Position numbers and translations under genes: made by a program
The notes under the pieces: model-generated
The model's database searches: none
Told to the model about the DNA's origin: nothing
The model's input: the letters and a program-made list of their open reading frames with translations, nothing else
Shown here: positions 35,187-40,411 of the stretch, piece by piece
Layout of the letters: each line of letters starts with the position of its first letter
Position numbering within the stretch: position 1 is the first letter of the stretch
From: Marinosulfonomonas sp.
GTDB lineage: Bacteria > Pseudomonadota > Alphaproteobacteria > Rhodobacterales > Rhodobacteraceae
Direction of reading: 5' to 3'
DNA: 40,411 bases
NCBI GenBank assembly: GCA_026984915.1
Contig: JALSRG010000080.1
Coordinates: 1 to 40,411, forward strand

Positions 35187-36593
35187 TCAATCTTTCCTTT
35201 CCTGTTCGCTTGCCAAAACCACCGGCAGCAGGGAGGCCCCGGCCCCAAGCGGATCAAACCCGTAAACCTCCTGTTCAAAGGCTTTTGCTTCCGCAAGGTA
35301 GTAAACAGGATGGCCGTTGCGCAGATGATAGGCGAGGGCCTCGGGGCTTTCCATCAGATAGATCCATCTGCTCGGCCCACCGTGTTGATTGTGGTGCAGC
35401 AGGTAGCGGATTGCCGGCAGATAAGCTCCGGCAACGATGACCGCGTCTTTCGGCAGGCGCTGGCTGGTGCCGATCACCTCTCTGATCCGCTGCCTGAGAT
35501 CCACCCGCGCGGTATGGGCCTTGAGGATGGGGCCGCGCAGGCTGATCCCGTCCGAAGAAAGGCCGATGAAGGCGGCGAGCGCCAATGCCAGGGCTGCGAA
35601 ACGATGCAGCAGCGGAGGATAGAAGAGAGTCATCAGCAGGAAAACGAAGGGTATCGCCGGGATGAGATAGGCCGGATCATGGGGCAGGCGCAGGAAGGCA
35701 ATTACGTAGAGCAGGACCGCCAGCATCGCCGCAGCCATGACCGTTCCGTGGGCGGCAAGGGCCTGGCGGGCCTGGCGGACGGTTGTGGGCAGGAAGGCCC
35801 CGATCAGCAGGATTGCCCAGGCCACAACGGAAAACCCGCCCCATGTATTGACCACGCCGAGATGCAGGATCTGGCGTGGGGAAGGATAGGGCATTTTGTC
35901 ATGGAAGGTCAGGAAACCCGGGCCATACCGGGCCAGAACCGGCACAAAGAAAAGGCCCGCAACTGCAAGCGCCAGGCCCCAGAGCCGTGCCAATGATTGC
36001 GCAGTCCGGTTCTGTCCGGATTGTTCCCGGGAAATCAGCAGCAGGCTGAGCGGGATCAGCATCGCGGCGGATGTGATGCGGCTGGCTATCGCCATTCCGA
36101 TGAACAGCCCCGCCAGGCCCGCCCGCCCGGACATGGCAAAAAGAAAGGCCCCCAGCAGGAAAGTCAGCGCGATCATGTAATCCATGGTTACCGTACTGTT
36201 GATCAGGATCACGGGGACGAGCGAGAAGAGAAAGGCCAGCCAGAAGCCATGCCGCACCCCCAGCCTGTGCAGGATCAGAGCCAGAAACAGGGCTGACAAT
36301 GCGCTGAAAAGCGCCGTCAGGCCATTCGTGAGATACGCAGATTCACGCCAGGGAAAGATGGCGACCAGATATTCGTAGAGCGGATATCCCGGCAGGCGCG
36401 AAGCGGCATATTTCCCCGTTGCGGCGATGTTTTCAGCCACCGCCAGGACCCGATAAGCATCAGGGTCAAGACCGGGGCCGGGAGCGAGCCAGGGAAGGCG
36501 CGTCAGCAAAACCGCAATAACGAGCATGAGAGAGGCCCTCCGGATGCACGCAGGAAAAATGGCCTGTTCGGAGGGTGGTTTCTGGTAAAGCAT
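35187..36593 (-). CDS. ArnT/PMT-like membrane glycosyltransferase (GT-C fold)
   Basis: Integral membrane protein of 468 residues with ten or more hydrophobic segments. Near the start, LLTRLPWLAPGPGLDPDAYR carries the acidic loop after TM1 that is catalytic in lipid-phosphate-sugar-dependent GT-C enzymes, and SRLPGYPLYEYLV follows. A periplasmic C-terminal domain begins about residue 370. It probably adds a sugar to the polymer or a protein from a polyprenyl-phosphate donor. The frame is open to 36773, but ATG 36593 gives a proper N-terminus. Family assignment is from topology and the acidic loop. Confidence 0.72.
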   Translation of the reverse strand: MLYQKPPSEQAIFPACIRRASLMLVIAVLLTRLPWLAPGPGLDPDAYRVLAVAENIAATGKYAASRLPGYPLYEYLVAIFPWRESAYLTNGLTALFSALSALFLALILHRLGVRHGFWLAFLFSLVPVILINSTVTMDYMIALTFLLGAFLFAMSGRAGLAGLFIGMAIASRITSAAMLIPLSLLLISREQSGQNRTAQSLARLWGLALAVAGLFFVPVLARYGPGFLTFHDKMPYPSPRQILHLGVVNTWGGFSVVAWAILLIGAFLPTTVRQARQALAAHGTVMAAAMLAVLLYVIAFLRLPHDPAYLIPAIPFVFLLMTLFYPPLLHRFAALALALAAFIGLSSDGISLRGPILKAHTARVDLRQRIREVIGTSQRLPKDAVIVAGAYLPAIRYLLHHNQHGGPSRWIYLMESPEALAYHLRNGHPVYYLAEAKAFEQEVYGFDPLGAGASLLPVVLASEQERKD

Positions 36594-36905
36594 AAAAACA
36601 AATCCGGTATAATGGCCTGAACAAGCTGCATATAAATCTGCAAGTGACCCTGACATGCACATGATCAGCACGCAATTACACCCGCAAGCCGGATCAACAG
36701 GCAATGCAGCATTCTCCACGAAACAGAGCCTGTTTCTGATCGGCTGGCAAGTGGGTTTCGCGCCTGGGCACAAGAATTTGCTCCGGAAATCATCTCGTGC
36801 CCGGCGCCCGCTGACGGGATGTATTCTGCCCTGACAGACATCCGGGGGCGGTGCCTGCTTGATTTTCTGTTATGATTTTCCCGGATTCCTCGTTATGAGA
36901 TCCAG
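36594..36905. other. Divergent intergenic region
   Basis: The 312 bases between the GT-C gene and the methyltransferase gene should hold promoters for both. I see no convincing repeat, hairpin or small gene. Confidence 0.4.
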
Positions 36906-37613
36906 ATGATCAACATGAAAGGCCTGAAATCAGCCCTCAAACGCATTCCTGGTGCGTCTGCCATCGTTCAGGGGATTCGCAAGCGGCAAGGCAGGGACTC
37001 ACAACCATTTGAGACCTCAGGACAATATTGGGAAGAACGCTATCGCGCAGGGGGAAATTCCGGTGCCGGTTCTTATGGTCGACTGGCACGTTTCAAGGCG
37101 GAGATCCTGAACGGGTTTGTGCGGGAACACGGCATTCGCAGCATTGTCGAACTGGGCTGTGGCGATGGCTCTCAGCTTGGACTGGCCGAATACCCCTCGT
37201 ATGTCGGCGTGGATGTTTCCCAGGTCGCGGTGTCCCTTTGCCGGCAAAAATATGCTTCCGACGCTTCCAAACGCTTTCTTGCCAGTGAAGAAGCCCAGGC
37301 CGAGAAACCAAGAGGCGAAGCCGCATTTTCGCTCGATGTGATCTACCACCTGGTGGAAGATCAGGTTTATGAGCACTATATGCGGGATCTTTTTGACGCT
37401 GCCACGAATTGGGTTGTCATCTATTCGAGCAACAGGGATGAATGGGTGCAGGATGCCCATGTCAGACATCGCATGTTCAGCCGCTGGATCGCAGAACATG
37501 CCCCGGCCTGGAAGCTGCATGAAAAGATCGCTCAGAGATACCGCTATGAGCCGGGAAAGGAAGACGAGACATCGTTCGCGGATTTCTACATTTATCGCAG
37601 GATCGGGGCTTGA
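36906..37613 (+). CDS. SAM-dependent methyltransferase (class I)
   Basis: Predicted methyltransferase of 235 residues. The SAM-binding motif I is IVELGCGDGSQL (80-91), followed by the acidic YVGVDVSQVAV of motif II. YWEERYRAGGNSGAGSYGRL at about 41-60 is typical of methyltransferases in polysaccharide loci. It may methylate a sugar of the EPS or a glycan end. An 87-base gap to the downstream GT4 gene suggests an operon. Confidence 0.84.
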   Translation: MINMKGLKSALKRIPGASAIVQGIRKRQGRDSQPFETSGQYWEERYRAGGNSGAGSYGRLARFKAEILNGFVREHGIRSIVELGCGDGSQLGLAEYPSYVGVDVSQVAVSLCRQKYASDASKRFLASEEAQAEKPRGEAAFSLDVIYHLVEDQVYEHYMRDLFDAATNWVVIYSSNRDEWVQDAHVRHRMFSRWIAEHAPAWKLHEKIAQRYRYEPGKEDETSFADFYIYRRIGA

Positions 37614-37700
37614 ATGTCATTCTGATGCCGCGTGAATCCTTGGCGGCAAGATGTCGGAAGGGGGTGTTTTCATTTGAGAAGAACACATGATCGATCCAGC

Positions 37701-38873
37701 ATGCCGGGCCGCGTGCGCGTCGGCATAATGGCGCCGGTTCTGGGTATCCCCTCGGAGGTCTGGATAGAAAGGCAATGCGCGTTTTTCGACAGGATAGAGC
37801 CTGTTCTGATCGGTTGGGAGCGGGATCCGTCATGGCAAAACAAACGGGGTCTGGAAACGCATATCGTGCCCGGATCCTTTGAGCCGCCCCGCACCTTCGG
37901 GCGCCGGGTATTGCGCCGGCTTGGTCTGGCCCGGGCCCTGAAGATAACCCCGGAACAGCGCGAAAACCAGGCCCGCACCCTGGCTGAGGCAAGAGTGGAC
38001 GGGCTGCTGACGCATTTTTCCTGGACGGCAATGGCCGCCAGTCAGGCACTGCCTGAAGACATGCCGCTGATCTGGCATGTCCACGGACGCGATGTTTCCT
38101 CGCTGATGCAGGACCGGGCTTATCAGGCCATGTTTGCGCGCGCGATACGGCGCGCGGATTGCCTTGTGGCGGTGGGTCGGCACCAGTTGGAAAAACTGGA
38201 TCCGCTGGGGCTGCCAGAGCGTTCGGTGGTGATCCCCTGCGGTGTGGTGCTTGAAATATTTGCAAGCGGTGCAATGCCGGCTCAGGCGGATGGCGGGCCA
38301 TTGCGCTTCATTTCGGTCGGGCGGATGGCGCCTGAAAAGGGGATGCTGGAAAATCTGCGGGCCTTTGAACTGATCGCCGGGGATTTTCCGACGGCAGAAC
38401 TGGTTCTGATTGGGGCTGGCGAAGAATATGAAACCGTCAGGGCGGCGGCCGAAGGCAGCCGGTTTGCCGCTCGCATCCAGCTTGCCGGCAGGCTGAACGG
38501 CCCCGAGATCGCCCGCGCACTTTCGGCGTCGCAGATATATCTCCAGCATTCGCTGCCAAAGGGGGGTGCTGTGGAAGGTTTCGGGGTAACCCTGGCAGAG
38601 GCCGGTGCTGCGGGGTTGCCGCTGTTGGCCAGCAACATCGGTGGGCTGAAGGATCAGGTCGCGGACGGGCAGAACGGTTATCTGTTTCCTCCCGGAGACA
38701 TTGTTGAACAGGCCCGCCTGATGCGGCTGCTGGCGCAGGATTGTGCCCTGCGGGCCCGTCTTGGCCAGAAAGCGCGCCAGATTGCCCTTGGTTATGACGC
38801 AAAACATATGTCGGCCCGGCTGGAACAGGAAATTCTCGAAGCAATCTCCCGTCGCCGGCGGAAAGCCATATAA
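37701..38873 (+). CDS. Glycosyltransferase family 4 (GT-B)
   Basis: GT-B sugar transferase of 390 residues. The N-terminal half has LIWHVHGRDVSSLMQD and VGRHQLEKL. The C-terminal half shows RFISVGRMAPEKGMLENLRA, LVLIGAGEEYETV and the EX7E-type donor region EGFGVTLAEAGAAGLPLLAS. ATG 37701 is chosen over GTG 37632 because the recognisable fold begins there (RVRVGIMAPVLG), though no strong ribosome binding site is visible. It probably acts in the EPS pathway. Confidence 0.87.
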   Translation: MPGRVRVGIMAPVLGIPSEVWIERQCAFFDRIEPVLIGWERDPSWQNKRGLETHIVPGSFEPPRTFGRRVLRRLGLARALKITPEQRENQARTLAEARVDGLLTHFSWTAMAASQALPEDMPLIWHVHGRDVSSLMQDRAYQAMFARAIRRADCLVAVGRHQLEKLDPLGLPERSVVIPCGVVLEIFASGAMPAQADGGPLRFISVGRMAPEKGMLENLRAFELIAGDFPTAELVLIGAGEEYETVRAAAEGSRFAARIQLAGRLNGPEIARALSASQIYLQHSLPKGGAVEGFGVTLAEAGAAGLPLLASNIGGLKDQVADGQNGYLFPPGDIVEQARLMRLLAQDCALRARLGQKARQIALGYDAKHMSARLEQEILEAISRRRRKAI

Positions 38874-38992
38874 TTAACATAAGATTGATTATCCGTGCGG
38901 CGGGATGCTGCCGGACAGCGACGGGTTGTCTTGCCTCTGCTCTCCCAAGCGCTATTTCTGGCCCCGTTACGGATTTGCAGGAGGTTTACATT

Positions 38993-39439
38993 GTGCGTGC
39001 ACGCAGAACAGTCATCCCGGGGCTTTGTGCCCTTGGTCTTGTCCTCGGCCTCGGGGCCATGGCGCAGCGCGGAGCCGCCGCGATGAACGGGCTTTATCTT
39101 TACTGCCCACCACAGCCGGGGGTGAGGGATGAATTTCGCAAAGCCGCCTGTTCGGCCCTTGCGGGCGAGCTCGCACGGTTGCGCGCAACAAAGCCCGAAC
39201 TGCGTGACAGCACGAGGTTTACTGCCGAAAACGGGCTGCATATTCGCCTTAACCTTGCCACAAAAGGCAGGCATTTCATCACCGGACAACTGGACTGGCA
39301 GCGCGTGACACCGGGGGAGTCACCCGGCATGCAATCCGGCCCGAAAATTGAAAACAGCACCATGGATCAGGACACCAATGTCACATCCTTCACCCTTCTT
39401 GGCAGAAGCCTGGCACGCCACGGCGGCCTGCCGGAATGA
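38993..39439 (+). CDS. Small secreted protein of unknown function upstream of a serralysin
   Basis: The 148-residue protein begins at GTG 38993, with AGGAGG 8 bases upstream. It has a signal-like segment (VIPGLCALGLVLGLGAMAQ) and a mature part with two cysteines (LYCPPQ and KAACSA), then beta-strand-like stretches (LHIRLNLATKGRHFITGQLDW). It lies 40 bases before the metalloprotease gene on the same strand. Small secreted proteins beside serralysins can be inhibitors, but it does not clearly match the Inh family, so the function is open. Confidence 0.68.
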   Translation: MRARRTVIPGLCALGLVLGLGAMAQRGAAAMNGLYLYCPPQPGVRDEFRKAACSALAGELARLRATKPELRDSTRFTAENGLHIRLNLATKGRHFITGQLDWQRVTPGESPGMQSGPKIENSTMDQDTNVTSFTLLGRSLARHGGLPE

Positions 39440-39479
39440 GTGTCCGCTTTCTCTGATCCACAAATAAAAGTAGACCGAT

Positions 39480-40411
39480 ATGCCAACCCTGCCCACCTAT
39501 ACCTATGACCAGATCGCCAATGAGCTGAGCACCCTCAACTGGACCCATGATGGCGTCAACCCGCACCATTTTCCCAGCACGACGATCAGAGTGAACTATT
39601 CCCATCTGGATGCGGATGAACAGGGGCTGGCGGCACAGGCGCTTGAGGCCTGGAGCATGATATCGGGCATTACTTTCACCACCGATACCTATGCAGCGGC
39701 CGATATTACCTTTGACAATGACGGCACCGGGGCCATTACCTATGCCCAGTGGAGCCTCCCTGGCGGGGCAACGACCGAAACAGTGGCCACAATGACTGGC
39801 GCGCAGGTCCATATTGGCAGTTCCTGGGTGGATAGCTATGGCACCAGCCTCGATTCCTACAGTTTCCAGACCTATATCCACGAAATCGGCCATGCGCTGG
39901 GGCTGGGGCATGCGGGCTATTACGACGGCAATGCCATCTATGGCACGACGACCGGTTCCGGGGACAACCACTATCTCAACGACAGCTGGCAAGCGACCGT
40001 GATGTCGTATTTCTCGCAAACCGAGAATACATCGATCAGCGCCTCTTATGCGGGCGTGGTCACACCGCAAATTGCCGATATTCTGGCAATTCAGAGCATG
40101 TATGGCACCGCAGGCAATTTGCGCACCGGCGACACCACCTATGGTGTGGGCTCCAACGCGGGCGGTTATTATGACCAGCTGCAGAACCTGAGCGGCCTGA
40201 TAACCTTTACCATCCTTGATGATGGCGGCACCGATACAATCAACCTTTCCACGGATATCGATGACGAAACGGTTGATCTGAATGCCGAGGCCATTTCCTC
40301 GGTTCTCGGGCTGACCGGCAACATGATCATAGCGCGCGGCACGGTGATCGAGAATTTCGTGGCCGGCAGCGGCAATGACACGGTCACCGGCAATGCGGTT
40401 GCCAACCAGCT
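39480..40411 (+). CDS. Serralysin-family RTX metalloprotease (M10), 3' end cut by window
   Basis: Secreted zinc protease; 310 residues are visible before the right edge. The zinc-binding motif HEIGHALGLGH is at 134-144 (ligands His134, His138, His144; catalytic Glu135), and the Met-turn is VMSYF with Met175. A first RTX-type repeat, GSGND, is at 296-300 and more should follow beyond the window. There is no N-terminal signal peptide, which fits type I secretion through a C-terminal signal. It is probably cotranscribed with the small secreted protein. No ABC exporter is seen in this window. Confidence 0.92.
   Translation, partial: MPTLPTYTYDQIANELSTLNWTHDGVNPHHFPSTTIRVNYSHLDADEQGLAAQALEAWSMISGITFTTDTYAAADITFDNDGTGAITYAQWSLPGGATTETVATMTGAQVHIGSSWVDSYGTSLDSYSFQTYIHEIGHALGLGHAGYYDGNAIYGTTTGSGDNHYLNDSWQATVMSYFSQTENTSISASYAGVVTPQIADILAIQSMYGTAGNLRTGDTTYGVGSNAGGYYDQLQNLSGLITFTILDDGGTDTINLSTDIDDETVDLNAEAISSVLGLTGNMIIARGTVIENFVAGSGNDTVTGNAVANQ

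Noticed and set aside
1-40411. CRISPR arrays, tRNA or rRNA genes, insertion sequences, integrases
   Set aside because: None was seen by eye: no regularly spaced repeats with unique spacers, no transposase or integrase motifs, and no recognisable tRNA arms. A dedicated scan could still find a degenerate element.

Overview
The window is GC-rich (judged by eye) and its protein families point to an alphaproteobacterium of the order Rhodobacterales (Roseobacter group or a relative). It opens with a plasmid replication and partition module, so it most likely comes from an extrachromosomal replicon (plasmid or chromid) of the RepA type. repA runs off the left edge. An iteron- and DnaA-box-bearing origin separates it from a divergent parA-parB pair, and a large palindrome that could be the centromere lies between parA and parB.

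From about 5.1 kb to 38.9 kb the window is one large exopolysaccharide (EPS) and exosortase region. Its left part (6.3-14.4 kb, minus strand) holds a rhomboid protease, the VPLPA-CTERM exosortase XrtD fused to EpsI, an outer-membrane beta-barrel, a Wza-like export protein, a long TPR protein of the PrsT type and a priming sugar transferase. A 755-base divergent intergenic region separates these from a plus-strand operon: an ExeA-like ATPase, a Wzz-like chain-length protein and a BY-kinase with a tyrosine-rich tail. Two secreted proteins with VPLPA-type sorting tails (18.6 kb and 33.0 kb) are probable XrtD substrates. The right part (26-39 kb) holds several glycosyltransferases, a Wzx-type flippase, a Wzy/WaaL-type polymerase or ligase, UDP-glucose dehydrogenase, an ArnT/PMT-like membrane transferase and a methyltransferase. 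Together these could make, polymerise, export and decorate an acidic Wzx/Wzy-dependent EPS.

Inside this region (21.6-26.0 kb) is a translationally coupled pair that does not belong to EPS synthesis. One gene encodes a small protein resembling the gene transfer agent (GTA) head-spike base (Rcc01079 family). The other encodes a 1385-residue beta-helix protein with an SGNH-hydrolase-like module, resembling a spike fibre. In Rhodobacter capsulatus such spikes bind the capsular polysaccharide of recipient cells. Their place within an EPS locus on a plasmid is the most interesting feature: a polysaccharide and a particle protein that could recognise it may travel together. A divergently transcribed secreted protein of unknown function sits beside the pair.

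The right edge has a small secreted protein of unknown function followed by an RTX metalloprotease of the serralysin family, cut by the window end. No tRNA, rRNA, insertion sequence or CRISPR array was seen.
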